Shown in pieces: positions 17,280 to 25,372 of a DNA stretch of 51,919 nucleotides. The stretch lies in the NCBI GenBank assembly GCA_029568995.1, contig JAKPYU010000080.1, positions 1-51,919 on the forward strand. Reading direction: 5' to 3'. The stretch comes from Candidatus Omnitrophota bacterium. Lineage in GTDB: Bacteria; Hinthialibacterota; Hinthialibacteria; Hinthialibacterales; JAKPRU01. The notes below the pieces were generated by a model. That model was not told the DNA's origin and did not search any database. It worked only from the letters and a program-made list of their open reading frames with translations. Position numbers and translations under genes: made by a program. The first letter of the stretch is position 1, and every line of letters starts with the position of its first letter.

Positions 17280-17432
17280 CTCAAGGCAAACAGGCTTTTG
17301 AGAGATTTGTGAGAAATGAGGATTCCACTTCTATTGCGCTTGATGATTCGCAGTATCTGATTGACCGCGTCTTTGGCGGGGATGACTGCGCCAGGTTTGG
17401 AGGATTACGGGCAGACTCTCTTCGCGGCAATA
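17280..17432 (-). pseudogene. Possible remnant of an SDR C-terminus
   Basis: On the minus strand, one frame encodes KPGAVIPAKDAVNQILRI followed by IKRNRSGILISHKSL. This resembles the last 35 residues of short-chain dehydrogenases ('PEDAAxxILxxIxRNR'). It is preceded by a stop codon within 15 codons and has no start of its own. It begins right where the 62-residue gene stops. The evidence is weak and rests on a short stretch; it may be chance. Confidence 0.25.
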
Positions 17433-17621
17433 TCAGTCATCCGTAGTAACGGCATTGTCTGAGGTGTCTGATTCGAACCGCTGTTCCTTTACGAGGCGCT
17501 CAGGGTGTTGTTTCTGGCGCTGGAGGTAGTACTCCACCAAACGCTTCGGATCGTGGCAGCACTTTTCTGAGATGAGATGACGTGCTTCGCGAACTTGCCG
17601 GATCGCTGGATCATCCTTCAT
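17433..17621 (-). CDS. Small conserved-type protein (62 residues)
   Basis: The sequence DDPAIRQVREARHLISEKCC followed by HDPKRLVEYYLQRQKQ resembles small proteins that recur in cyanobacteria and uncultured genomes ('DPIVxEVRxIRxxIxxxxGxDLxxLxxYxxxxQ'), often next to PIN toxin genes. It is helical and charged, with no signal peptide. No toxin gene accompanies it here; the sequence after its stop looks like decayed coding DNA. It may be an orphan antitoxin-like gene, but function is not known. Confidence 0.6.
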   Translation of the reverse strand: MKDDPAIRQVREARHLISEKCCHDPKRLVEYYLQRQKQHPERLVKEQRFESDTSDNAVTTDD

Positions 17622-17733
17622 GGTCGATACCTCCGAATGTCGAAATCCTTGCCAAGATGATAGAGGCCGGGTGGATTCCTAAATCCAGTTAAATCAATCC
17701 CCTCTGTCTTTTCCCAAACCAGGGGCAGGGGGA

Positions 17734-18657
17734 TCAAATTACTGCCCCTTTGCTTTCGTCCGGGTTGATAGGACTTCTTACAGCCCCCGGCCACTCGTGG
17801 AGAGTTTGCCGATACCCCTCCGGAATACCCAGATCGAACCGGATGGCGTCCAGCTCACAGACGAAATACCCCTCTTTGCGCCGTGCCATTTCCTGCGCTT
17901 CGGTCAAACCGACTTCCGTTCCCTCCTGTCGGGATTGAACCATCTCTTCCAGGCAATCGAGAACCGTAGGCGACAATAAATGAAATCCGAGCCAGCACAA
18001 ATAGGGGGCATTGGGATTGCCGGGCGTCCGAAGACGGGACCGGGCATAATCGACACGCGGTTTCTCGATGATTTCCACCGCCTCGTAAAGCCGGGGCTGG
18101 TCGGGGACGGGTTTTCCCAGCACGGTTCCAAAGTACCGCAAATCTTCCTCGCGGGTCCAGCTGACTGCGCTGAGGCTTCCCGTTACGGATTCGGCGACTG
18201 TCAGCAGCTGCCGGATACATCGGACAGGTGTTGTCGATGCGAAAGCGTGGTCTCCCAGGAGGACCATCAGCGGTCTTCTTCCCAGGGTCTCCACGGCGCA
18301 CCATACCGCATGGCCCAGCCCCAGCTGCTCGGATTGCTCCACAAAAACGACCCGTTTCCCCATCTCCTGGATTTTTTCCGCCTCTTCCGGGAATTTCCGT
18401 GCACCGGGATCGTCGGAAAAACCTCCATGAAAGTAGAACTCAAAAAGATCTCTCTGCTGCCGATTGACCACAAAACACACCTGTTGTACACCGGATTCCA
18501 GCGCCTCCTCCGCCAGGATCTGGATCAGGGGACGCGGACGGCCATCCGGATCGACCAGCGGCAGGAATTCCTTCTTGATTCCACGGGTGAGGGGATACAT
18601 CCGGGTTCCATGCCCTGCAACGGGAATGACCGCCGCCAAATTGTCCATAGGTTCCAT
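17734..18657 (-). CDS. Nucleotidyltransferase, UTP-glucose-1-phosphate uridylyltransferase-like
   Basis: A 307-residue GalU-type sugar nucleotidyltransferase. AVIPVAGHGTRMYPLTRGIKKEFLPL at 9-34 is the nucleotide-binding signature (GxGTRxxPxT, then K-E), VLLGDHAF carries the metal-binding Asp, and EIIEKP follows. It would make UDP-glucose or a related activated sugar for envelope polysaccharides. Either ATG 18657 or ATG 18648 could start it: AAGAGG lies 2 nt before the first and 11 nt before the second. The gene is alone on its strand. Confidence 0.85.
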   Translation of the reverse strand: MEPMDNLAAVIPVAGHGTRMYPLTRGIKKEFLPLVDPDGRPRPLIQILAEEALESGVQQVCFVVNRQQRDLFEFYFHGGFSDDPGARKFPEEAEKIQEMGKRVVFVEQSEQLGLGHAVWCAVETLGRRPLMVLLGDHAFASTTPVRCIRQLLTVAESVTGSLSAVSWTREEDLRYFGTVLGKPVPDQPRLYEAVEIIEKPRVDYARSRLRTPGNPNAPYLCWLGFHLLSPTVLDCLEEMVQSRQEGTEVGLTEAQEMARRKEGYFVCELDAIRFDLGIPEGYRQTLHEWPGAVRSPINPDESKGAVI

Positions 18658-18851
18658 ATCCTCTTGAAAGGTGAGAGATCGGATTCCTGCTCTCCGATCA
18701 TGAAGGGTATCTTATGAAAGTATAAGGATTTATGGTATTTTCTCCAACAGGAGAGGGGATTTTTCACTCAGAAGAGGTCGCCGGGAACCTCGATGGGCAG
18801 AATTTGACATATTCTGGTTTGTGCGAGGGTGATTTTCAATTGAAATTCTCC

Positions 18852-18881
18852 TTGACACGAACGGAAGATAGCGGCTATATT
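18852..18881 (+). promoter_or_regulatory. Sigma-70-type promoter for tRNA-Val
   Basis: TTGACA (18852-18857) and TATATT (18876-18881) are separated by 18 nt. Transcription would start about 14 nt before the mature tRNA. Strong match for a stable-RNA promoter. Confidence 0.7.
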
Positions 18882-18901
18882 TGTGGAGTGTCTCTCGTGC
18901 C

Positions 18902-18975
18902 GGGCGAGTAGCTCAGCTGGTGAGAGCGCCTGCCTTACAAGCAGGAGGTCGCAGGTTCGATCCCTGTCTTGCCCA
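18902..18975 (+). tRNA. tRNA-Val(TAC)
   Basis: The cloverleaf folds by eye. The acceptor stem is GGGCGAG / CTTGCCC with one G-T pair, the D arm contains AGCTCAGCTGGTGAGAGC, and the anticodon stem CCTGC/GCAGG holds the loop CTTACAA with anticodon TAC at 18936-18938. The T arm carries GGTTCGATCC. The discriminator is A, as expected for valine. CCA is not encoded. Confidence 0.97.
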
Positions 18976-19100
18976 TAGTCGGGCCTCGAATCAGGCGAGA
19001 GAGAGCAGTTTCCGGGCGAAATCCGGGGGGCTTGGGCTATTGCAATCCTCCGAATTCGCCTAGAATGATGCCCGGCATTTGTGGCACTACGGTTTTGGAT

Positions 19101-19175
19101 GGGGCTGTAGTTCAGTTTGGTTAGAATGCCTGACTGTCGATCAGGAGGTCGCGAGTTCGAGCCTCGTCAGCCCCG
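19101..19175 (+). tRNA. tRNA-Asp(GTC)
   Basis: The acceptor stem is GGGGCTG / CAGCCCC. The anticodon arm CCTGA-CTGTCGA-TCAGG gives GTC at 19136-19138. The T arm carries AGTTCGAGCC. The discriminator is G, as expected for aspartate. CCA is not encoded. It lies 125 nt after tRNA-Val and may share its transcript. Confidence 0.97.
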
Positions 19176-19190
19176 TTTCTCTTGAATGGA

Positions 19191-19229
19191 TGTCCACCCC
19201 CCCGGTCTGGTGATTCGCGGGGGTGGACA
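19191..19229. terminator. Long hairpin after tRNA-Asp
   Basis: TGTCCACCCCC (19191-19201) and GGGGGTGGACA (19219-19229) form an 11-bp perfect stem with a 17-nt loop. It may end the tRNA transcript, although no T-run follows; it could also be another dispersed palindrome. Confidence 0.45.
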
Positions 19230-19289
19230 TAAGAAAACGTTTGTCGGTTTTGGGTGCCCAGATTGGGATCAATGTTCGGAGGTCCAAAA

Positions 19290-20159
19290 ATGAAAAGTCG
19301 CATTCGGAGTGGCCGAATTCAGCACGCCTGGATTTCGGCTTTTTTGTTGGTGCTGCTCACGGCCGGCCCCGGGTTTTCCCAGGGACTTACCTTCAAACTC
19401 GACTTTAATTCCGGCAACGATTCAATTCTTCAATCCACCATTGACGCGGCTCCGGATGCGATCCGCGCCGCGGACGGTCCATTTACGGTCACCGTCGTTC
19501 TGACCGGGGCCTCCAAATTGATGGGACTCAACTGCGATCTGATTTTCAATCCGGATCAGCTCCAGGTGGTCAATATTCAGGAGAGTTATGGGGATGTTAA
19601 TTTCGATGGCCGGGCGAATGTGTTTGATGTTCGCGAGGTCGGAGCGAGAGTGGGCAGTGATGAATTATATGAATCTTATTATGACCGCGTGGAGACCTTC
19701 GGCGTGATCAATATGGCGGATGTCAACGCCATTGCCGAGTATTTCGCGGAACCGGGGAAATTCTGGACCGTCAACACGGATGACGCCACAATCAAGGAAA
19801 GCGCCGAGATTTTCGAGGAACCCACCGTCAGCAATCAGAATGGGAAAATCGACGATATCGTCTGTGTGCTTCTTCCGCGTGAACATCCCGAAGCCACGGA
19901 ATACAAACCCGCGGAAGGGGAAGCGACCTTTTTCGGGCCTGCCGGGTTCGGATTCACCGGTGACGCACGAGTCGCGGAAATTACGTTCCAGCCGGTGACC
20001 GGATTCACCGGAACCACGACATTGACGTTTGCAGACAAGTCTGCCATCACCGAGGAATCGGTGCTGGTGATCACCCGGCAGAATAATGTCATTACCGACC
20101 AGGAGATCATCGGAGAGCTGGAACCGGCGGATGAACCGGTCGAGCTTTCTATTGAATAA
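19290..20159 (+). CDS. Secreted protein, cohesin-like domain with a dockerin-like insertion
   Basis: A 289-residue protein with a signal peptide to about residue 31 (basic start, ISAFLLVLLTAGPGFSQ). Residues ~55-95 look like the first strands of a cohesin-type beta sandwich (PFTVTVVLTGASKLMGL, DLIFNPDQLQVVNI). Next comes GDVNFDGRANVFDVREVG, a dockerin type I calcium loop (Asp/Asn at 1, 3, 5 and 12), and then GVINMADVNAIAEYF, which fits the second dockerin half. A third EF-hand-like stretch, NQNGKIDDIVCVLL, follows. After it, ARVAEITFQPVTGFTG and TTTLTFADKSAI resemble the closing cohesin strands. GGAGG lies 7 nt before the ATG. It precedes a second cohesin-type gene. Binding partners are unknown. 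Confidence 0.72.
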   Translation: MKSRIRSGRIQHAWISAFLLVLLTAGPGFSQGLTFKLDFNSGNDSILQSTIDAAPDAIRAADGPFTVTVVLTGASKLMGLNCDLIFNPDQLQVVNIQESYGDVNFDGRANVFDVREVGARVGSDELYESYYDRVETFGVINMADVNAIAEYFAEPGKFWTVNTDDATIKESAEIFEEPTVSNQNGKIDDIVCVLLPREHPEATEYKPAEGEATFFGPAGFGFTGDARVAEITFQPVTGFTGTTTLTFADKSAITEESVLVITRQNNVITDQEIIGELEPADEPVELSIE

Positions 20160-20274
20160 AGAACATCGGAAGAAAAGCCATCCCTGTTCGGGATCAACCA
20201 TTCGTGGTGGCCGACCGGGACGCGCGGAACGAGAGGATTCACGGGTAGCCAACAAGCAAGGGAGGCACGTTTTC

Positions 20275-22758
20275 ATGCACGGTATATTTCAATCTCACAC
20301 ACTGCGAAAGGTTTTCGTGATCACTGTTCTGTGTGCGCCGTTGCTCTTCGCGGGAGCCGTCCAGGCACAGAGCGAAACTCCCACTGCCATTCCCGAAACG
20401 CCGACCGTGGCGCCGGAAACCCCGACGAATACTCCCACGATTGTGCCGACCAACACCCCGACTCGAACCCCCACCGCGACGGCCGTTCCGACAACGATCG
20501 AAACGCCGACGGCGGTCCCGGAAACACCGACCGAAACGCCAACCGCCGTACCGACGAATACTCCCACAAATACGGCAACACAAGTTCCTACTCCCACAAC
20601 TCGACCCACAGAAACCCCGACGGCAGCTCCGACTGAAACGCCGACCGCAGTGCCGACAACGGCACCGACCGAAACACCGACTGCAGTGCCGACAACGGCA
20701 CCGACCGAGACCCCGACCGCGGTTCCTACGGAATCTCCAACTCCGGTCCCCACAAGCACACCGGTTCCGGAAGGCAACATCATCATGGGACAGGCTTCCG
20801 CACGTCCCGGCGAACAGGTCTCCGTCGGTATTTCCGCCACCGGTATGCCGACAACAGATGCCTTCCAGTTCGAGGTCGTTTATGACTCGAATATTCTCAG
20901 CTTTGTTGGCGTCAACAGAACCGGAACCCTCACGGAATCCTGGTATTCGGTCACCGCGAATGAGCAGACACCACTGACTGTAGTGGCGATTGCCGGAACA
21001 GCTCAGCCGATCTCCGGTGATGGCGAACTGCTCAAGATTCTCTTCACCGTGGCGCAAGGCGCTCCAGAAGGGATCTCGCTGTTGACCATTCAGAACGTGA
21101 AAGACGATCTGGCGGATCTTATTCCGGTGGATGGATCGATCACGGTTCTTCCGGCGGAGGTTCCGACCGAAACCCCAACCGCAGGCCCGACCGAAACCCC
21201 AACGGCAGCCCCGACCAGCACTCCAATGACGGTTCCGACACAGACCCCGACGGCAACCCAGGTTCCAACCGTAGGACCGACCGAAACACCGACGGCCGTT
21301 CCGACCACGGGGCCGACCGAAACCCCAACCGCAGGGCCTACCGATACGCCCACTGTTGTCCCGACGGCAACAGCAGTGCCCACAGGCACTCCAAGCGTTG
21401 TGCCGACGAGCACCCCGACCGTTATTCCAACCGCGACCCCGACCCCGACCGCTCGCCAGGTTAATCCGAACTTGGGAGTGGTGGCCTTGAACGGATTCGG
21501 ACCGTTGCAGCCATCCGGTATCGCAGTGTTCAATTTCGATATCGGTGTGACCAACAGTTCGGGACAGCTGGTCCAGAAATATGATAAGTTCGGCAAACTG
21601 ATTGTGGATTACCTGCCGGATCCAGTGGCTCTCGGACCGGCTCTCGGCTTCCCCTATGCGCGGGACTTCGAGTTCTCCGGAGAGATCGCCGGGAACCTGA
21701 ATGGATCGGAAGGCGGCTATATGCTCTGGGCGAGCTACTTCGCCGCTCCGGGGTATTCCAATGCTTTGCCGCCCGTTATCCCGCTGGTTGGCGCAACCGG
21801 TGGTTCGGGTTACGGTGGAATCGACACCGACAATAATTCCACCAATAACCGGACTCTGCCGATCAATCCCTGGACCGGCCAGAACCGACCGAAAGGGGAT
21901 CTGCTCTTTACACCGATTCTCGTGGATGTGGAACCGCAAGGAAACGGCGGATTCTATGTTCTCGACAGTGACGGCAAGATCTATGCGGAAGGTACCGCTG
22001 CGGCGGCGTTGGAGAATCTGCAATCCGTTCTCCAGCCCGCAACCGGTCGTGCGATGGATCTTGAGATCTACCGTGGCGGCGACGCGGTGAGTAATTATCG
22101 CCTCGATCCGTCCAGCTCCACATTGCCGCCCGCTATTGCAGCCGGAACCGGAGCGTATGTCCTGACCGAACTCGGATACATCGTCCGCGTCGGCGACGCG
22201 CCCGAACTGGATACCGGCAATTTGGCGCTCAGTGTCGATCCGGAAATCCTGATCTATCGTGATATGGAATTCGTGCCCAGCACCGATGGGACGAAGTATA
22301 TCGGATTGGGTGTGATGGACGGCTTCGGCGTGGTCACTTTCGTGCCCTTCAAGAATGCCGATGTCGGGACCTTCAACATCGATAATATTGCGCCGTTGAA
22401 TACCCTGCTGCACTACGATTCGGTTCAGAATGACTTCGTTCCCGGTCTGTACTTCGATATCGCGCGGGACTTCGAGGTTGAAATCGGTACCGGCGGCATT
22501 CTGGGCATCGACGCGCAAGGGAATCCCATCGAAACCACCGGATTACGTGTCGGCTCGATGGTGATGGACGGATTCGGTGCCATGCACACCGGTGGGCAGT
22601 CCACGCGGTTCATTCCGTACTATGTCAGTCCGCTGACGCCCGGTGCGCGTCCCGACGGCAAGGGCCATTATTACATCCTGATCGGTATGTCGTGGCCGTA
22701 TCTTGACGTGGATGTTTACATGGACTTTGAAATTGCCCAGAAACTCTGGAATCGGTAA
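20275..22758 (+). CDS. Large secreted protein: Thr-Pro linkers, cohesin-like domain, repeat domain
   Basis: An 827-residue exported protein. The signal peptide ends at VQAQ (~residue 33). Residues ~34-163 are a Thr/Pro linker built from TPT units (ETPTAVPT and close variants). Residues ~164-290 form a cohesin-like beta sandwich ([45 protein letters not shown]). A second linker runs to about 390. The remaining ~430 residues carry repeats of the kind [38 protein letters not shown] and [11 protein letters not shown], alternating with RDFEF/RDMEF/RDFEV, which suggests a beta propeller. AAGGGAGG lies 9 nt before ATG 20275. A surface or matrix role is inferred. Confidence 0.78.
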   Translation: MHGIFQSHTLRKVFVITVLCAPLLFAGAVQAQSETPTAIPETPTVAPETPTNTPTIVPTNTPTRTPTATAVPTTIETPTAVPETPTETPTAVPTNTPTNTATQVPTPTTRPTETPTAAPTETPTAVPTTAPTETPTAVPTTAPTETPTAVPTESPTPVPTSTPVPEGNIIMGQASARPGEQVSVGISATGMPTTDAFQFEVVYDSNILSFVGVNRTGTLTESWYSVTANEQTPLTVVAIAGTAQPISGDGELLKILFTVAQGAPEGISLLTIQNVKDDLADLIPVDGSITVLPAEVPTETPTAGPTETPTAAPTSTPMTVPTQTPTATQVPTVGPTETPTAVPTTGPTETPTAGPTDTPTVVPTATAVPTGTPSVVPTSTPTVIPTATPTPTARQVNPNLGVVALNGFGPLQPSGIAVFNFDIGVTNSSGQLVQKYDKFGKLIVDYLPDPVALGPALGFPYARDFEFSGEIAGNLNGSEGGYMLWASYFAAPGYSNALPPVIPLVGATGGSGYGGIDTDNNSTNNRTLPINPWTGQNRPKGDLLFTPILVDVEPQGNGGFYVLDSDGKIYAEGTAAAALENLQSVLQPATGRAMDLEIYRGGDAVSNYRLDPSSSTLPPAIAAGTGAYVLTELGYIVRVGDAPELDTGNLALSVDPEILIYRDMEFVPSTDGTKYIGLGVMDGFGVVTFVPFKNADVGTFNIDNIAPLNTLLHYDSVQNDFVPGLYFDIARDFEVEIGTGGILGIDAQGNPIETTGLRVGSMVMDGFGAMHTGGQSTRFIPYYVSPLTPGARPDGKGHYYILIGMSWPYLDVDVYMDFEIAQKLWNR

Positions 22759-22787
22759 CCTGTAAGGTTGCGATACTCGACTCAAAG

Positions 22788-22820
22788 CGGGGGAAAGAAA
22801 TCCAACTTTCCCCCGTTTTT
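22788..22820 (+). terminator. Rho-independent terminator
   Basis: CGGGGGAAAG and CTTTCCCCCG form a 10-bp perfect stem with an 8-nt loop, followed directly by TTTTT. It lies 30 nt after the stop of the Thr-Pro protein and ends that transcript. Confidence 0.93.
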
Positions 22821-22850
22821 ATTCTGCGCAGTCGTTAAGGGAGTGTCCCG

Positions 22851-23639
22851 ATGCCTCGCGACAATTTCAGCGTGAAATACTATCGTCATGGCGCGGATGT
22901 TCTGGTCCGTCCATCCGGCCCTTTGAATGAGCTGACCTCGATCCGCCTCCTCCGTCCTATCCTGGCGCTGATAAAGAAGGGTGTTACGTCACTGATCGTG
23001 GATCTCAGTCTTGTCACATCCATTGATTTCTCTGGCCTGGAGACTCTTCAAGAAGCGAATGATGTGATCAGAGGGATGGATCAGCCGTCTTTGCGGCTGG
23101 TTGTCGTTCCCGATTCCGCGATTGAACGGGAACTGAAGGAATCGGATCTATGGAGGTTATTTCGAACGTACTCCACTCCGGAACAGGCCTGGAATGCTGC
23201 GTCTACCGAAATCGAATCCGAAGAAACCGCCGGCAAGACGATTGAATTTGATGAGGAACTCTACTTCACGGTCAGCCGGGATATCGAAGGAGACGTTGTA
23301 GTCTACACGATCGATGGAGAACTGGATCTCGAAGAGGTTCGGCAGCTCAAGAACGTTCTGATGGATGACCTGAATTCCGGCAACATCCGGGTCGTTCTCG
23401 ACATGCGCTGGGTTCGGTTCATTGACAGCAGCGCCCTGGGTTTGTTCGCCAATATGGGCAAACGATTCCAGGACAAGGGCGGCGATCTTCGATTTGCGAA
23501 TATCAACCAACAGACCCGACGTGTTTTCACGGTGTTCCGCCTGGACCGCCTGTTCAGGGATTTCGGCACGCTGGAAGAAGCGATCCGGTCGTATCGATCC
23601 GGCGATCCGCAGAGAACAAACAATAATCCTGCATCGTAA
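22851..23639 (+). CDS. Tandem STAS-domain protein (anti-sigma factor antagonist-like)
   Basis: A 262-residue cytoplasmic protein made of two STAS domains, about residues 5-115 and 135-250. The second has the full phosphorylation motif VRFIDSSALGLF, with the Ser pair found in SpoIIAA/RsbV proteins. The first has TSIDFSGLETL, which keeps one Ser. Such proteins bind and release anti-sigma factors or control partner kinases, gated by phosphorylation. Fusing two STAS domains is unusual and may allow two inputs or serve as an internal scaffold. No anti-sigma kinase or phosphatase lies nearby. AAGGGAG precedes ATG 22851; the terminator of the previous gene isolates it. Confidence 0.85.
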   Translation: MPRDNFSVKYYRHGADVLVRPSGPLNELTSIRLLRPILALIKKGVTSLIVDLSLVTSIDFSGLETLQEANDVIRGMDQPSLRLVVVPDSAIERELKESDLWRLFRTYSTPEQAWNAASTEIESEETAGKTIEFDEELYFTVSRDIEGDVVVYTIDGELDLEEVRQLKNVLMDDLNSGNIRVVLDMRWVRFIDSSALGLFANMGKRFQDKGGDLRFANINQQTRRVFTVFRLDRLFRDFGTLEEAIRSYRSGDPQRTNNNPAS

Positions 23640-23756
23640 CGGGATCAGACTGTAATCGCCGAGAGATCGGAGTATGATTCCGATGGCTGACATTCAGCCG
23701 GCGCGTTCCGCTATGTGTAATCCGTCGAGAGAGGAAGGATCGGACCTGAAATTTCA

Positions 23757-24317
23757 ATGAAACAGGATCGTCTCGGTTTTACCCTGATTGAGTTGCTGAT
23801 TGTTGTTGCAATTATCGGTATCCTGGCAGCCATTGCTGTCCCGAATTTTATGAATGCGCAGATCCGTGCGAAGGTTGCACGCTCTTACAGCGAGATGCGA
23901 ACCTACAAGATGGCACAACAGCAGTATTTCATGGACCATGGAGATTTTCCGGGGCACTATGACGGCAAGGAGGAACATTGTCCCTATATCAATCTGGGAT
24001 ACCTGAACGCGCCGCTGAAAGATCCCTTTACGGAACATAAAGAGGAGTGGGCAGGATACAAATACCAGGAGGGAATGTATCACAGCAGCGACTTAGGCAG
24101 TCCTGCTGAAATCGCCCTGTATAATCCGGGACTCTATTCCGAGTGGATGTCGAGCGGGCAGGGATACGTAGTCTATGGTGAAGGACCGGCCCTGCAGGGA
24201 GCCTGGATTACCTATGATTCCAGTAACGGCCTTCGCAGTGCGGGACGGATCATCTCCGTCAGCATCCGTGGAAAAGGCCAGCCTGGCTCCAATATGCAGG
24301 GGCGTAAATGTAATTAG
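23757..24317 (+). CDS. Type IV prepilin / type II secretion pseudopilin-like protein
   Basis: A 186-residue protein with a type III (prepilin) signal: a 7-residue leader ending in Gly, then FTLIELLIVVAIIGILAAIA, with Glu at position 5 of the mature protein. Cleavage and N-methylation by a prepilin peptidase are expected. After the helix, NFMNAQIRAKVARSYSEMRT is typical of major pseudopilins of PVC/FCB bacteria, followed by a polar globular part of about 130 residues. No other pilus gene is nearby, so it is an orphan minor pilin or pseudopilin using machinery encoded elsewhere. Confidence 0.85.
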   Translation: MKQDRLGFTLIELLIVVAIIGILAAIAVPNFMNAQIRAKVARSYSEMRTYKMAQQQYFMDHGDFPGHYDGKEEHCPYINLGYLNAPLKDPFTEHKEEWAGYKYQEGMYHSSDLGSPAEIALYNPGLYSEWMSSGQGYVVYGEGPALQGAWITYDSSNGLRSAGRIISVSIRGKGQPGSNMQGRKCN

Positions 24318-24378
24318 AGTCCCGGGAGCCGGTGATTGGGTAAAGAAAGCATGGCCCACCGAGGCCGTGCCCCGTCCC

Positions 24379-24431
24379 GTCATCGCGAGGAGCCGCCCTG
24401 AGTCTGCGAAGGGCGGCGACGTGGCGATCTC
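24379..24431 (+). repeat. Dispersed intergenic repeat with inner hairpin
   Basis: GTCATCGCGAGGA, then GCCGCCC and GGGCGGC forming a 7-bp stem around a 12-nt loop, then GCGACGTGGCGATCTC, which also occurs at 11863-11878. The surrounding gap, 24318-24600 (283 nt), holds nothing else I can support except the ribosome binding site of the next gene. Confidence 0.55.
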
Positions 24432-24600
24432 AGGCTTACGACAAGCGAGCTTTCCTGGAAACGAACGTGAGGAATCTCAGCGGATCATAAGATCACAGCG
24501 CCAGGTCATTCATGTTTCCTCTTGGATGTTTCATCGGAATAGTGAACAATAGTCTGTAGATTTGCTTCGATCACGAACACAGAATCAAGGAGACGGTACG

Positions 24601-25350
24601 ATGCACGGAATGAACATTCTGAGGATTCTGCTCATCCCGACGTTACTGATCGGTATGTCTGTGGGGTCTGCTTTTCCCGCCGGGACAGAGACGGTTACCT
24701 GCCTGATGGTCGGATTGGAGCCGCATGGGGATGCGGGAATCTACGAGGAGACCTTGCAGGACATCGCAGCCAATTATCCCACTGTGAAAATTACTGCTGT
24801 GGGCAAGGAGAATCTGGAATCACTTCGCATAGAGAATCTCCGGAAATTCGATGTTCTGCTATTGGCCCAGGTTCAGGCGGAGAACGGTGATCTGCCCGAT
24901 TACGCCAAAGAAGGAATTCTTCAATTTCTCAAGGATGGCGGTGGTCTTGTGGTTCTGCATTTTGCTGTGGCGAATTGCCAGAACTGGCGGGATTCCATCG
25001 ACCTGTTTGGGGCCATGTGGGTGAACGGGAAATCCACCCACGGGCCGTACCATGAATTTCGTGTGGACGTGAAGGATGAGGCCCACCCGATTATTGAGGG
25101 AGTCAAGCCGTTCACAACGAACGACGAACTCTATTTCAACCTGCTGATGCGCCCGGACATGCACGTTATTATGACAGCCAACGAGGAACGATTCGGGCAC
25201 ACGGTTGCCGAACCGATGCTCTGCACGCATTATGTGCACAACGCCCGTTGCGTGTACTTTGCGCTGGGCCATGACAAGAAATCGTGCAGCCTGCCCGAAT
25301 TCCGAAAGATTATTGTGCAGTCAATCGAATGGGCCGCATGCAGGCGGTAG
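24601..25350 (+). CDS. Exported ThuA-domain protein
   Basis: A 249-residue protein with a signal peptide to about residue 27, and a ThuA (trehalose utilisation, glutamine-amidotransferase-like) fold. Supporting stretches are LLAQVQAENGDLPDYAKEG, FLKDGGGLVVLHFAV, AMWVNGKSTHGPYHEF, DEAHPIIEGVKPF, EPMLCTHYVHNARCVYFALGHD and the closing IEWA. ThuA proteins are linked to sugar use and often sit beside Gfo/Idh or heme-lyase-like genes; the reaction is unsettled. AGGAG lies 8 nt before ATG 24601. It runs 22 nt ahead of the isochorismatase-like gene and is probably co-transcribed with it. Confidence 0.88.
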   Translation: MHGMNILRILLIPTLLIGMSVGSAFPAGTETVTCLMVGLEPHGDAGIYEETLQDIAANYPTVKITAVGKENLESLRIENLRKFDVLLLAQVQAENGDLPDYAKEGILQFLKDGGGLVVLHFAVANCQNWRDSIDLFGAMWVNGKSTHGPYHEFRVDVKDEAHPIIEGVKPFTTNDELYFNLLMRPDMHVIMTANEERFGHTVAEPMLCTHYVHNARCVYFALGHDKKSCSLPEFRKIIVQSIEWAACRR

Positions 25351-25372
25351 CGCCGATTTCTCCTGACAGCCC

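Noticed and set aside
17227-17432. Looked for tmRNA (ssrA) beside smpB
   Set aside because: No tRNA-like ends or tag-coding region could be found in the gap.
20239-22518. Long open frame of 759 codons on the minus strand opposite the Thr-Pro protein
   Set aside because: It is the antisense shadow of ACN-CCN repeat codons; its composition (Arg, Cys, Gly, Trp-rich) is unlike a real protein, while the plus-strand gene has a signal peptide, a ribosome binding site and a terminator.
24175-24552. 125-codon frame running from the prepilin gene into the following repeat
   Set aside because: It overlaps the real prepilin in another frame and reads through a dispersed repeat; no protein features.
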